A stretch of 64,000 nucleotides of DNA from Siphlonurus alternatus (GCA_949825025.1 OX463781.1:37660366-37724365), one strand, 5' to 3'. Positions 19,082-30,634 are shown, counted from the stretch's first letter. Numbers and translations are program-made. The notes: generated by a model not told the origin, from the sequence alone.

Positions 19082-21384
19082 CCCATTAGCGCCCAGAAAA
19101 ACTTTTGGTAAATTTTTTTCTTGCAAGTATGAAATTTTTATAAAGCTAAGTAAATGTAACACAAATTTACAAAAAAATTTTTTTTTTCTTTTCCAAATTC
19201 GAATTTTTATGGGCATTTGAAGTTTTTGTACCATATGGAGCCTCTGGGCGCCTACAGTGTCATATTACTTTAAAATAGCAATTCGATATTAATTACTTTT
19301 TTTAATTATTTTTTTTTTGCTGGAAAGGGTTAAGTAATGTTTGAATTAGTAATAATTCCCCCTAAATTTCAAATTTTATAATTTTGGGGTTGGGGGTAAT
19401 TTTTTTAAAATTATAATGTATTCTAATTTATGGTTTGAATATAGAAAAACCATATAAAAATTGGTTTAAAAAATTATTTTGAAGTAATTTTGCCAAAAGT
19501 CCCTAATTGGGGTTAATTTTGGGGTTGGGGTAACACTATAGAATGTATTGTATATTTTCTCAAAATCTTGACTTTTCCTGTTTTTCATTTTATAAGGCAT
19601 AATTATTATTATATAACACACTAGGAAGAAGGTTACCCTAATCTATAGGGTACATTTGTTAGGGTAAATTATAAAAGTTACAAAGGCTATTGTGACAAAT
19701 TCAGGGTCTATGTTTTCCTATATCATGAGCTCTTATTACGTTATAAAATATTGCATATTGAGAAAAAATGGTAATTTTGGTGATGTAGTTTAGATTTGAT
19801 TTGTCCGATAATGAGTGTTTCTGAGAAAGTTCATATGGTTTGTGGAAGAGCATAGTGGTGTGGAGGTCCATATGTGGAAGGGCGCGGTAATGGTGCTTTG
19901 CTATGGCTTACCCCGTATAGAAAATGGCATCGTTCTTATGTACTGTAAAAAGAATACACTTTGTTTTTTGGTTTTCACTTATTGATATATAAATAAATGA
20001 AATGACACAGGTATGGTCATCTAGTGCTTGCAGCTATAGCGCGATTCTTTTTTGTGGTTGCTTATAATTGTTCTTCTCTTGGGCAACATTTTATTTTTCT
20101 ACATAAAAATTTTGAAGAGGGTTTCAATACAGAAGCTAAACACCGTCGCCAAGACGATGAACAACCCCCCACGTGTACTCCACTGGAGCGCAAGCATTAT
20201 AGCTTGCTCCGATGCATATTGTCCCTTGTCCGGAATAATTAGCCATCTGCTTACCATGATTTTGTGATTTTGTTGCAATAATGAGCTATCTGCTCTTTCA
20301 TGAGCCATAAATTGGTATAAAACAAAGCTCATTGTTGCGCTCATCTGAAAAAGCAGATAGCTCATTATTGCATTGAGATTATGGGAAGCAGATATCTCAT
20401 TATTGCGGACCAGGGGCGATATTTCGACACGAAAAAATCCTAAACTATGCGTAAAAAATTACTACTGTTTTCAGTTTTGTGAAATAATCTAAGAAGCTAC
20501 AGAAATAGGACAACCCGGCCATTGCTTTTATTATAATAGCCTTTGTATCATGGTATTTACACTAGCAAGGTACCCAAATTAGGGATATCTTGTTCCTATT
20601 AGTGTCTTATAATAATAATAATTATCTATGCCTTATAGGATAAAAAACAGAAAAAAAAAGAAATTATTTTGAAAAATATATTAAATATTCTAGTGTTACC
20701 CCACCCGCAAATTAACCCAAATTTAGGACTCTGACAAAAGTACTTTCAAATTAATTTTTAAACCAACTTTAGTACAGGTTTTCTATTTATTAAATGAAAA
20801 ATTAGCAAAATTTTGATTTTTTCAAAAACTACCCCACCCCCAAAAGGATCAAATTTGGGGGTGGGGAAGATTTTTAATTAAATATCATTCAAATTAACCC
20901 TTTTCTGGAAAATGCGGAGTTAAAAAGTGTAAAAATGATGTTTTATATTGAATTGTTGTTTTTAAGCAAAATGACACTGTAAGCGCCCAGAGGCTCCACA
21001 CGGGACTTCTATTTTGAATTGCGTTTCTACTGCCCAAAAAAAAATTTTCACCCTCAAAAAATTACATGGCCATATTCCGAGTTCATTGGTTGTTATAGAA
21101 ATATAAGTTTTGTTCAATTTTATTTATATTATGTAATTTATTTTGAATGGTTAAAAAAAGTACTTTTCCAAAATGCCATTAAAAAAACTGCAAAAATTTT
21201 GAACTATCCTAGTAAGTTCAAATTTTGGTTTTTGATCAAATTTTTTTTTTCATTATGATCCCCATACTATTTACTTTTGATTAAAACCATCAGTTTTGCT
21301 CTTACTCTGAAAATCGAATTTATAATTATTTTAATTCATTAACAAATTTTGCAAGCCCACATGGAGCCTCTGGGCGCTAATGGG
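19082..21384. mobile_element. 2.3-kb TTAA-flanked foldback (piggyBac-like), family L
   Basis: Flanked by TTAA on both sides (19078-19081, 21385-21388). Terminal inverted repeat CCCATTAGCGCCCAG. The GAGCCTCTGGGCGC motif recurs subterminally in inverted order (about 19238 and 20975, as well as at the right end). Long diverged arms (about 19.08-19.70 and 20.50-21.38 kb) share GGGGTTGGGG / CCCCACCC blocks and CTAGTGTTACC / GGTAACACTA. TTAA duplication and CCC-starting ends are hallmarks of piggyBac-type insertion. No transposase is present. The middle holds a family I MITE and an unclassified ~400-bp stretch. Confidence 0.82.
20219..20420. mobile_element. Family I MITE, copy 2
   Basis: TGTCCCTTGTCCGGAATAAT and TAGCCATCTGC are mirrored by GCAGATATCTCATTATTGCG and GACCAGGGGCGA. 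It sits in the loop of the 2.3-kb TTAA foldback and is therefore younger than it. Several open frames spanning its left arm (20024-20365) are incidental. Confidence 0.82.
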
Positions 21385-21690
21385 TTAATTAGAACTTCAT
21401 TTTAAATTTGTTCCTTTCTTTTGTTCCTTTATATTATTGATACAGACCGTGGTTAATATCATTACGTGTATATTGTAAAACAACTTGTCTTCTAATAAAT
21501 ACAACCTAATAATACTGCTGTTTTTAAAATATTATAATATTTATAATATTTGATTTTATATACACACTATGAGTTAGGAATATAAAATAAAAAATATAAA
21601 AATTTAAAAGGGAGGAAATAATAATAATAAAAAAAAAAATGAAGAACTTGAAGTATGACAAAAAACTTTCCAAATTTAATTAGTAGTAGA

Positions 21691-22088
21691 TTTTTTTTTT
21701 TTTTTTTTACAAGGATACACCCCTAAGAGCTTACAGCTCGCGGCGGGGTACTGGGTAGGGATAAGGTAGGGAACGGATAGTGGCCACGGCCTGCATGCTT
21801 ACGCGTCCCAGCATTCGCTGAGGTGAGGACTGAGGGAACCGTGGAAAACCTCAGTCAGGACGGACACCTCTACTTTTTCTCAGTGGACCAAAGCGATGTC
21901 CAAAGCCTGGGGAACCACACACAAGTGCATCACTGCACTGGGTGGAAAGCGAGATGAATTTACCCCAGGGAGGGAGCAGCGTATTTTTTACTTGAAACGG
22001 TCACCCATCCAAGTACTAACCACGCTCGACATAGCCTGACTTCGGTGATCTAACGAGAACCGGTCAATGCACTGCGCCACGCTCGACC
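21691..22088 (-). mobile_element. 5S-SINE, full-length reference copy (minus strand)
   Basis: On the minus strand, from 22088: GGTCGAGCGTGGCGCAGTGC, CGGTTCTCGTTAGATCACC, GAAGTCAGGCTATGTCGAGC and GTGGTTAGTACTTGGATGGG, which follow the 5S rRNA internal promoter. Then come GCTCCCTCCCTGGGGTAAAT, CAGTGATGCACTTGTGTG, the core TGAGGTTTTCCACGGTTCCC, GAATGCTGGGACGC, TACCTTATCCCTACCCAG and GGGTGTATCCTTGTA, with an 18-base A tract at the 3' end. It is the best template for the family. Transcription by Pol III and mobilisation by a LINE are inferred from the class. Confidence 0.93.
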
Positions 22089-22089
22089 T

Positions 22090-22525
22090 CACGATTTTGT
22101 TCTTTCTTAATATGAATATTTTAATGATCTTATATAGCCAACTAAAAATGATGGTTTAATCACGTTTCTTGTATTAAATGAAAAATAAATCGTTTCTAGT
22201 ATGAAAATTTAAAGTATTAAGAAGTTCAGTTTAATCCACTACTTAAATTACTTTGTAAAAGTTTTGGCTGGGAGTAATTGTAATAATTAAAGCGTGTAAA
22301 GTTTTAGACTGGAGACGTTTGACAAAGAAATTCATCATTATAAATTATTCTATTATTTTACTTTTTCTAACTAGTCTACTGTTGAACTATTTCTTTACTT
22401 TAAAGGACGAATCAAGTTTGAATTATTTACGAAGCTGCTAATAAATTTAATGTTGATCAGCTGTAATAAATTACAATTAAATTATTCAATTACTTCTATT
22501 TCCATTGCTTTCTTGTCTCAATGAT
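22090..22525. other. AT-rich spacer, nothing recognised
   Basis: No supported gene or family member. Confidence 0.45.
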
Positions 22526-22527
22526 TG

Positions 22528-22975
22528 GTAAGTAAATTCATCTCGCTATCCACAAAGTGTAAAGGTGCATTTACATGGAGCGGGGAAAGAGAGAAAATCG
22601 CGTGCTGCAGCCAATCAGAGGTTCGGGATTTCCTATCTTTGCGGGGAATGATTTTATCGCCAACATGGTCGTCCTACGAGATTGAAGCAAATGCGCTTTT
22701 CTGCTTTTCTCGTCCCACTTAACATTGCTCTATGGAAATGCACCTTTTTGATGAACTTGAGTGATTCCACACACTTTGGACATCAGTTTGGTCCAAAAAG
22801 TAGAGGTGTCCGTTTTAACTGAGGTTTTCCACGGTTCCCTCAGTCTAGAATGCTGGGACGTGTAACATTACGTGGCCACCATACATTGCCTCCCTTACCC
22901 CTTACCTCACTCGAGCTACAAGCTCATGAGGCATAGGGTTAAATATCCCTTTGAAAAAAAAAAAAAAAAAAAGAG
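22528..22975 (+). mobile_element. 5S-SINE body split by a family F MITE
   Basis: AAATTCATCTCGCTATCCAC (22532 on), then the family F insert (22561-22747), then GATGAACTTGAGTGATTCCA, CACTTTGGACATCAGTTTGG, the core TGAGGTTTTCCACGGTTCCC and a poly-A tract at 22957-22973. The 5S head is missing, so this is a 5'-truncated copy that predates the MITE. Confidence 0.82.
22561..22747. mobile_element. Family F MITE, copy 1
   Basis: Inverted ends AAAGGTGCATTTACATGGAG and CTATGGAAATGCACCTTT. The GC-richer interior includes TTTTATCGCCAACATGG and AGCAAATGCGCTTTTCT, shared with 55867-56058. Inserted in a 5S-SINE. Confidence 0.85.
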
Positions 22976-23840
22976 CACTGGTAAAAATAAGTCTAATTGG
23001 TCGAATGTTTCTTTTGTTTTAACTTAATTAGCCTTATAATCCCGCCAATTTTTTTACCCAGTTATATCAAATTTATTTGTTGAAACTGACTCATAATATT
23101 CTTAATCTTTTTGACAGAAAAGAGATTAATTTATGAAAATTTAATTACTAGAATAAACTTAACTAGTACATTAATGAACTTATTAAAGTACTTACTTTGT
23201 AAGCGTTAAGTATAATAATTATTAATTAAAATATTAATTACATTTTTCTTGAAGCTTTAGAGATCAAAGTTTTTTTATGATTCCTTTTTTTAACAAGATA
23301 TTGTTCACGTAGATAGATTATGGTAAATTCTTTATGGTAATTAAATTTTTATTAGCTGATTCTCATAATGCAATTCAATTTCTTTATTAATGAATTTAAT
23401 AATTAAATTACAAAATGGGATTTTTTTTGTCAAATTTCTATAAAAATATTTTGTATGAAAATATCACAACGATTAATTTTAAATAAAAATCGATTGAATT
23501 GAGGGTTATAATTAATGTCAGAGAGGACTTAGTAGATGGTGAACCACTCTAAAAAAATTTCAGCAAACCTTCCTGATGCCACATGAAATAATTTTCTATT
23601 AAAGAAAACATACATCATATTTCATTAAATTTTCGATATATTCAGCTATTTTGAGATTAGCATTGCTTTAAATGAGACTGCTCTTTTAGTCTGTTTCACA
23701 CGAAAAATATAATTACTTAAAATCTAAATGTTTTTTTTATGTATATCAGCAAACCATATTTAATTTACTTAATTTTGACCTTTATTTTATGGGCTAAAAA
23801 TATTTTCAGTTTATCATCGGAAAACATTATTGAACAAAGG
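22976..23840. other. AT-rich spacer, nothing recognised
   Basis: No gene or family member seen. Confidence 0.45.
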
Positions 23841-23844
23841 CCGT

Positions 23845-23847
<3 letters not shown>

Positions 23848-23923
<76 letters not shown>
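23848..23923. repeat. (TA)n microsatellite
   Basis: About 38 uninterrupted TA dinucleotides. Confidence 0.95.
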
Positions 23924-23924
<1 letters not shown>

Positions 23925-24063
23925 CAAAATTTCATTTTACTGAGTATATTTTCAACATGTAGTATATTAAAATATAGTAGAATAATATAATATAATTATA
24001 ATAAAAATTTGGTTGTCATTTATTATTTATTAAATTGTACATTACCTACTGTGATAAAATATA

Positions 24064-25015
24064 ATAATTATGACCCAGAATAGCCCCAGGTTTTAGGTTT
24101 TCAATAGAAAATTAATCTTTGTAATGAATAGTAGGAGAACCTTTGAATAATTTGAATAATTAATTAAGTCTCAAGTGCTTTTACTAAGTATAGAGAAAAC
24201 CATAGGTTTTTGAAGAAAGGAAAATTTAATTTGGGTCATAATAGCTCCATGCAAATTTAAAATAACACTGAAAACGTAAAAGGTTGTGCAAAGATCTTAA
24301 ACATTATGTATATATTTTTTATTATACGAGTTCAATTTTAACTTTAAAATATACAATAATACAGTACAAAGCGCGAGTGCAGTAAAAATTAGTATTGTAA
24401 TTTATTAATTAATTCTAAATTCTGCTCTTAAATATTTGATTTAGCGTTTGTATTTTAATATAATAACTTAAAATTGATAGATAAATAATAAAATGTTAAG
24501 TAATTCCTTGTGTTTATTTAATGTATTTGAAATATAATTTTTTACAATGCATTTTTCTTTCTTTTTTATTTTATTATATTTTCCTCATGAATACATAAAA
24601 AACAAGTCAGAGACAGAAGACACTAAACAGTCCAAGCAGAACCTAACACGTAAAGTGCATAGTATCCCTGTGTAACAAAGTTGTAAAAAGAAAAATATAT
24701 AATAACTAATTTAACAAGGGTAAATAGAAAGATTTAAACACTATTGCAAATAAAGTAAGCTAAAACTGTGTCAAATAAACTCTAATCATTACATATTATA
24801 TAATTATATATACAATAATATACATGAGCCTTCAATTTACTATAAAACAAAGTACCACTCCAATATATTGTCAATAAAAATGAAATATCAAGATATCAGG
24901 AACATATTTTACATATTACAATGTGAATTCTCTTATATTTTATTTGTCAAATATGCCACAATTTCTTTGGCACTTACAGGATTTTAGGAGTACCAATTTG
25001 ATAAAATTTAAACAT
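24064..25015. other. AT-rich spacer with a weak inverted pair
   Basis: ATTATGACCCAGAATAG at ~24067 and GGGTCATAATAGCTCC at ~24233 form a short inverted pair 180 bp apart, possibly a decayed MITE. Nothing is recognised in the rest. Confidence 0.3.
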
Positions 25016-25017
25016 CT

Positions 25018-25266
25018 AAAGTTTGCTCGCGTGTAAAGATATTTGTTTGAAGATTAAAAGTTTGAGCAAGGCGCTTTATCCCGCTAGACGTATAGTCTGA
25101 TGTTTCACATTTAACTTGGTTTTCGTCGTGTTTTGTAACGTCTTCAGTCATTGGTGTGTTGTTTGTAACGAAGAACTTCACTGGCTGAGCCCAGCCGAAG
25201 GATATCCGAGCGTTTTCAACAAAAACAAAGTTGACTATGAACCTTAGTATAACATCTTCAATTTGC
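25018..25266 (-). CDS. Candidate terminal exon or decayed gene copy, paralogue of 17.3 kb
   Basis: Minus-strand frame of 82 codons, opened immediately after a TAG (possible AG acceptor, TTGTTAG before CAAATTGAAG) and ending in TAA at 25018-25020. The peptide begins QIEDVILRFIVNFVFV, continues ISFGWAQPVKFFVTNN and ends with a stop after TREQTLDV. It lacks an early ATG. IEDV...PVKFFVTN aligns with IDGV...PVMSFVRN of the 17.3-kb frame, and the plus-strand DNA matches in several blocks (GTAACGAAG, TTCACTGG, ATCCGAG, CAACAAAAAC). The polypyrimidine tract upstream is poor, which argues against a good splice acceptor. The function is unknown. Confidence 0.3.
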
Positions 25267-25445
25267 TAACAAGACTTTTTTTTTACTTACTGAAACGTTA
25301 ATCTGATTGCATGGTGAGCTGTTCGGCTTTAAGTTCTGTAACAAATTTCATACTTAGCCCGCGAGTAAACAAGAGCGATTTAAATCTACAAAACATATCA
25401 CTATCAAACATTTTCACCAACTTCAAAATACTTGACAAACTCTTA

Positions 25446-25726
25446 ACCCCTAAACATTAATTACCAAGGTACACAAGCTTGTCACACGCTTTACCAAGAG
25501 GGGGGGGGGAGGCGAAACGACCCGCTATTTAAATCATATGTTAAAAAACATAGACTTTTTTTCACTGTTTTTTTTTTTGCGAAAATACATTGTTGGATGT
25601 CTATCTAACGTTAAGGATTACAAATTTTTGATGAATTTTCGGGGAAGTATTTTAAACTTTTTTCCCGCTTTTGAAGATTTACGGGTCGTATCGACTTCTT
25701 TTCCCCCTTCTGATAATGCTAGGGTC
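25446..25726. mobile_element. Family J element, copy 1
   Basis: The left end has TTACCAAGGT, the right end AATGCTAGGGTC. The interior (GTCACACGCTTTACCAAG, ACGACCCGCTATTTAAATCA, CGCTTTTGAAGATTTACGGG) matches 44922-45203 throughout in the same orientation. Only the ends are inverted. Confidence 0.72.
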
Positions 25727-25734
25727 AAGATACG

Positions 25735-26730
25735 TTGTAAATTATTTCAAAAATCAGTTTTCTTATTTTACAATAATAGGATATAAAAAAAAAATGCTAT
25801 TATGGGAATATAAAGTAGGAGAAAACAATAGTTCCTAATTTATTTAACTGTACAAATTAATAATAAAACACTTTTATAAAGACTGTTTGAAATTCTTTTT
25901 AAATGAATAGTACTAATTATGTGAAAATTTGTTTTCAGAAGCTGAGTTAGCATTTCTACAGAACACACAACGCAAAGAGTGAGTACAAATAATTAACGAT
26001 TCCTTTTTGAAATAAGTTGTATTCATAATATAATATTTACAGAAAAATAAATAAAAGTAAGGTAAAAAGCTTTTAAATTATAAAGTATAAATATTCATAT
26101 TACTACTTTTCAAAACAACAAACATTTTTATAAAATGTAAAACTAGAGAAGAAAACACATTATTTTAAAGACATGTTTATAATTTAAAAAACAAATATAA
26201 CTACTAACGTTAATATAATATGTAAAAATTTTTTCGGCTTTTATATTATACTTATAAGAATTTCTTTTATTTCTACTTTTATTTTACTAATAACACAAGT
26301 AGTAGTGTTCTACTTTATAATATTATAAACTTTACCAGGGCATTCTGTGTACCGCACATTTTATAATATATTTTAAAGCTCAGAAATATAATATATATAT
26401 ATATATTAAAATAAAAATATAGCTAAATTTTGTGTATAATTAGAATTAATTAACGATGAATGAATGAAAATTCATTTACATATATATATTAATATATTCA
26501 TTATTATTTAGTTGTAGCTTACTCACAAATTAATGAAAACATCTGTAAGTTCATCTCCCTTATTTATTGGAAAATGTCTCAGATTGTTCCCTCAGAGTTT
26601 AATAACAAGATCACAAAACAAAATTCACTTCTATCCACATGATATATATAATGTGCACTCGTATTATAAAAAAAATATAGTATGTAAAATATTCCTTACT
26701 TCAACGCCTTCATTTTCTTTATATTGGAAG
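25735..26730. other. AT-rich spacer, nothing recognised
   Basis: Short TA runs (26388-26406). No supported gene or family member. Confidence 0.4.
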
Positions 26731-26734
26731 ATTG

Positions 26735-26985
26735 GTGCAGCTAGCGCATTGAACCGATCACAGAAAATAAAATAAGCTATATCGTACGTGGTTAGTAGTT
26801 GGATGGGTGACCATTTTCAATAGAAATCATGTCCCTCCCACTCAAGGATAAATCATTGCGCTTTTCTGCCGTATAATTATTCTGATGGCTATATGGACCA
26901 TTGTGCTTCTATTTTATTGACAAAATCTGTGGAGTCCTTCTTTATTGAGGTTTCCACGTTTCCCTCAGTCGCAGGTAAATGCCAT
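26735..26985 (+). mobile_element. Old 5S-SINE copy
   Basis: The diverged 5S head is still readable (GCGCATTGAACCGATCAC, then ACGTGGTTAGTAGTTGGATG and GGTGACC). It is followed by CTCCCACTCAAGGATAAATC, ATTGAGGTTTCCACGTTTCC, CTCAGTCGCAG and AAATGCCATGATTG. The middle between head and core differs from the main family, so this may be a separate subfamily. Confidence 0.7.
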
Positions 26986-26989
26986 GATT

Positions 26990-27675
26990 GACTTTCTTCT
27001 GAACAGAAATTTACGGTTGTAAATTTACAATTATTAGTGATTAATTAGTAAGCATAAGTACCCATAGATTTTTGTTTTAATTGATAAAAATTAATAAAAT
27101 TTCAATATTATGCTTTTAATTACCAGGTAAACATATGCGTTTTCATAGTCCTTTATTATTTATATTTATAAATATTCACTATTTTTTTTTTTTTTTTTTT
27201 TGCATAATCACTACATGCATGTGTGGTGCAGATATGCAACAAAAATGAAGGGGTGGGTATTTCTAGCTCTATTTATGTTGTGTAGCGATTATCTTTTTAG
27301 AAGAAAATATAATATAAATTATTTGAAATAAATATATATTATATAATGTATATTTCATGATATCGTCTTTACATATAGATAAGTTTTTGGTACCAATATT
27401 TGATATTTTAAAGAGAACAATTGGGTTTCTGAGAAGACAATAAAATTACTAAGATAGAAAAAAAGAAAAAAAAAAGTTACGAAACAAAAGCTGGCTTGTT
27501 TTCACTTTATAAAATAGAATTTCCTCTGAGTCAAAGAAAATGTAAGTAACTTCAAAGTTATAACTTAATAACCAGAGGGTGTAATATAACAACAAAAGGA
27601 GACAATTTTTATTTAACAATGTCGATAAAAAAAATGTACAAAATTGTAACTTTTTTATAATGTAAGATAAATGTG
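26990..27675. other. AT-rich spacer, nothing recognised
   Basis: Contains a 22-base poly-T near 27184-27201. No gene or family member. Confidence 0.4.
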
Positions 27676-27679
27676 AAAA

Positions 27680-28328
27680 CTTATTAAAGTTGATGCTTTA
27701 GTTTGCTATTTATAACACAACCTTGGACATTTTCTTCGATGATAAAATTTACACAGATATTTACGTATATAGTGAATGAAATTCAAGTATGTAAAAAAAG
27801 AAAAAAAAAATCATTAGAATAAATTATAATAGGTTGCTCAAATTCAAATCCAGCAAAATTTAAAATAAATTCAAACAATGGCTAATTAATTACTGAATAA
27901 GTAAAGTTGATTGTTAAAATATTTTACAGCAATTTTATTATATTTTTATTCAGTAAATATGCAAAAAAAGTTGGGTAATATATTTATACCTATTTTTATA
28001 AAATCTTATTAAAGTTGATGCTTTAGTTTGCTATTTATAACACAACCTTGGACATTTTTTTCGATGGTAAAATTTACACAGATATTTACGTATATAGTGA
28101 ATGAAATTCAAGTATGTAAAAAAAGAAAAAAAAATCATTAGAATAAATTATAATAGGTTGCTCAAATTCAAATCCAGCAAAATTTAAAATAAATTCAAAC
28201 AATGGCTAATTAATTACTGAATAAGTAAAGTTGATTGTTAAAATATTTTACAGCAATTTTATTATATTTTTATTCAGTAAATATGCAAAACAAGTTGGGT
28301 AATATATTTATACCTATTTTTATAAAGT
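27680..28328. repeat. 325-bp recent tandem duplication
   Basis: Copies 27680-28004 and 28005-28328 start CTTATTAAAGTTGATGC and run head to tail. Only a few differences are visible (CTTCGATGAT versus TTTCGATGGT, one A fewer in an A run, CAAAAAAAG versus CAAAACAAG). The sequence is non-coding and AT-rich. An assembly artefact cannot be excluded. Confidence 0.92.
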
Positions 28329-28398
28329 AAATGTAGCATGTCATTTTATTGAATTTAAAAAAATTCAAATCTATTAATAAATTCTTCTTTCAACCCTA

Positions 28399-28611
28399 CA
28401 GTTCAACAAATAAAAGATTACCATTGGAAATAGTCGGAAGTGTAAGGTTTTTGATTCAACTATGGACATGAAGAATATAAGACATTGCAGATATTCCGAA
28501 ATCCCTATATTAAATCTCTGTGCCAGGTTTCAGGTTCAAAACTGAACTAGAGAGTCCATAATTCTTCCACTTCCGACTACTTCCGATGGCAGCCTTACAT
28601 GTGTTGAACTG
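28399..28611. mobile_element. Family H MITE with TA duplication
   Basis: Ends CAGTTCAACAAATAAAAG and the inverse CATGTGTTGAACTG, flanked by TA (28397-28398, 28612-28613). The subterminal AGTCGGAAGTGTAAGG and CACTTCCGACTACTTCCG are the family signature. Confidence 0.8.
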
Positions 28612-28633
28612 TATGATATTAATTATTTTTTAA

Positions 28634-29298
28634 GGGTAACATAACACGCCCATGTTAAGGATGAATATCAGTAGATTGATACTTCGCAATCGTAGCGCCT
28701 GAATGCAACAAGACTTGCAGGGGACTTAGAGCTCACCATTAATAGGTGGCATACAAATTTTGAAGCGAATCTGTCTTATCAGTTTTGTGAAAACTGAGGT
28801 AGAAGTTTAACATTGCCCTTATGGATGAAAACCGAAAATGGAGCTGTTGTAAGAAAACTGCAAGACTGAATTTGCTCAAACCATAAGCGATTAAGTTTTA
28901 GAACATTTTCAATTTTTTAAAATTTACTTCATTCAATTCGTTTGCAAAGAAATATTCTTTGACTACGAAGTAAATGAGATTAATCATTAAAAATATTTCC
29001 ACAAAAGAAAATTATAAAACATATATACGTACCCAATCAGTAGCTAAAATGTTAAGTATACAAATTCGATCTAGTTTTTTAATTGTTAATTCTTAATTTT
29101 GAATAATTTAACATGAAAGATCAATTTCACTATATTAAATTAGTCAACTTTAAAAATTTATAACTCGAAAAATTGATCGAATATGTATAGGTCTGATATT
29201 TTAAGCTACATTGATAAAGAATGTAGAGCAGAACATTTTAAGATATTTTTCATAATTATCATGTGTAGATTTTTTTTGTTAAAATTGGGTATGTTACC
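28634..29298. mobile_element. Family M MITE (TTAA-flanked) split by repeat N
   Basis: Flanked by TTAA (28630-28633, 29299-29302). The ends GGGTAACATAACACGCCCAT and the inverse GGTATGTTACC, and the inner arms ACAAATTCGATCTAGTTTTT and GATCGAATATGTATAGGTCT, correspond to the uninterrupted copy at 50049-50354. The left arm is broken by the ~298-bp repeat N. Confidence 0.75.
28657..28955 (+). repeat. Repeat N, copy 1 (unclassified, non-palindromic)
   Basis: Starts TTAAGGATGAATATCAG and ends ATTCAATTCGTTTGCA. Well conserved with the inverted copy at 62673-62972, including long identical runs such as GGAGCTGTTGTAAGAAAACT and GAATTTGCTCAAACCATAAG. It has no inverted ends, no poly-A, no tRNA/5S promoter box that I can see, and no long open frame on either strand. 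The class is unknown. Confidence 0.75.
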
Positions 29299-29643
29299 TT
29301 AAGGATAAATTTTTTTCATAATGCCTATAAAACTCTCAATAAACAAAATTAACCTGATTTATAGAGTAAACAAGTTAAATTAAGCCACATAAAAAGCGTA
29401 CGGTGTGACACGTCACAACTTCCTTCTCAAGGTGATCAATATCCTTTTTGTCAATTCCCTTACTGTCAAGAAATTTAATAATGAAGCAAACAGGATACAC
29501 AAAATCAAGCGATCAATGAGATATTATACTAAACTTATAGTTCAGAGAAAAGTTTCAAACTATCTTATATATAATTAAGGAGTTTCTGGATTAACAAGGT
29601 ACTGAATGCACCGAAAAGGGTTTAAAAATTGCCTTGTTACATT

Positions 29644-29908
29644 CCCTAGTTAAAGTCTTCAACTCATCTTTTATACGACTAAACCTAATATTTTTACCTC
29701 TAAAACACATCGTATTTCCTCTTCACTCAAAGTGAGGATGAAATGAAGATAATATTTCTTAACATTTTATGTTCAGGAAGAGGAAAAAAATACGTAATTT
29801 TGTATTTTTCACCTATTTTTTCCTCTAAAATGGTGCAAAATAAGAGGAGAAAAGTCGAGAGGAGAGATTAATAGCAAAGAAAAGATTATAAATTTATTTC
29901 AATTCGGG
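29644..29908 (-). mobile_element. Family E element, copy 2
   Basis: Minus orientation: ends AATTCGGGT / CCCTAGTTAAAG, with TCCTCTAAAATGGTGCAAAA, GAGGATGAAATGAAG and CTTCAACTCATC in the family order. Confidence 0.78.
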
Positions 29909-29991
29909 TTGTATCGGCAACCATGTGTATTGCATTTGTGAAGTGAAGGTTAGTAAATAAATGATGCTTAATCTTGTCAATATTAAATTAA

Positions 29992-30128
29992 GGGGGCGAT
30001 TCACGAAATAATTATTCCGAAAGTTAACCAGCATTCTCACTAACCAACGGTTAGCGCCAGCCTAATTCAAAGACATTATAAACGTGGTTAGTGAGAAACT
30101 TGGACAACTCTCTTTGTGAATCGCCCCC
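29992..30128. mobile_element. Family A MITE, copy 2
   Basis: GGGGGCGATTCACGAAATAA and the inverse TTGTGAATCGCCCCC. The inner arms AGCATTCTCACTAACCAACG and ACGTGGTTAGTGAGAAAC are like copy 1. The flanks TAA / TAT are not an exact duplication. Confidence 0.83.
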
Positions 30129-30389
30129 TATAATATTAATTATCGTTACTTATATATACCTTGATGGCTTGATTCCAAACGTCTTTTCTGACGTCACCCG
30201 TAATGTATAGACATATTTTAAAACCCATTCGGTACACTATAGGGCATTAAATTTTCCTGAACTTTAAGTAATCGTGTGACAGTTTTTAAATTAGAATTTA
30301 AAAAGAAAAACGTTTTTTAGATAACCCAAAACATTATATTTCTGTCCTGTTTGGAAGTATCTGTACGTATTTGTGTTAAGTAAAACTAT

Positions 30390-30573
30390 CCCGAGTTGAA
30401 ATAATTTTCTTCTTTTATTCGATGTTCCATGTTTTAGAAGGAAAAGTCAAGATTACGTCTCTTTTACTCTTTTTGAGCATACGCGTAAAATACTAGAAAT
30501 TATGGCTTCATTTCATCCTCACTTTAAGTGAGGAGGAAATAAGATGTGTTTTTGATGTAATTTTTCAACTAGC
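30390..30573 (+). mobile_element. Family E element, copy 3 (internally deleted)
   Basis: Starts CCCGAGTTGAAATAATTTTC and ends ATTTTTCAACTAG. It contains AAGATTACGTCTC and AAATAAGATGTGTTTTTG but lacks the segment with GACGTGTAAAGGATGAGTT. Confidence 0.78.
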
Positions 30574-30634
30574 GATATCTAATAAATTGTTCAAACTGCT
30601 AGCATGATTTTTTTTTTCTATTATAGAACCCTCC

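Noticed and set aside
20024..20365. Three overlapping frames of 71-88 codons
   Set aside because: They run into the arm of a family I MITE and read on both strands; no domain is recognisable.
21961..22088. Possible 5S rRNA gene on the minus strand
   Set aside because: Only the internal-promoter part is 5S-like. The 5' and 3' stem strands of 5S rRNA are missing and a SINE body follows.
24064..24245. Short inverted pair (ATTATGACCC / GGGTCATAAT) as a MITE
   Set aside because: Only ~12 bp of pairing, no second copy and no target duplication; expected by chance at some rate.
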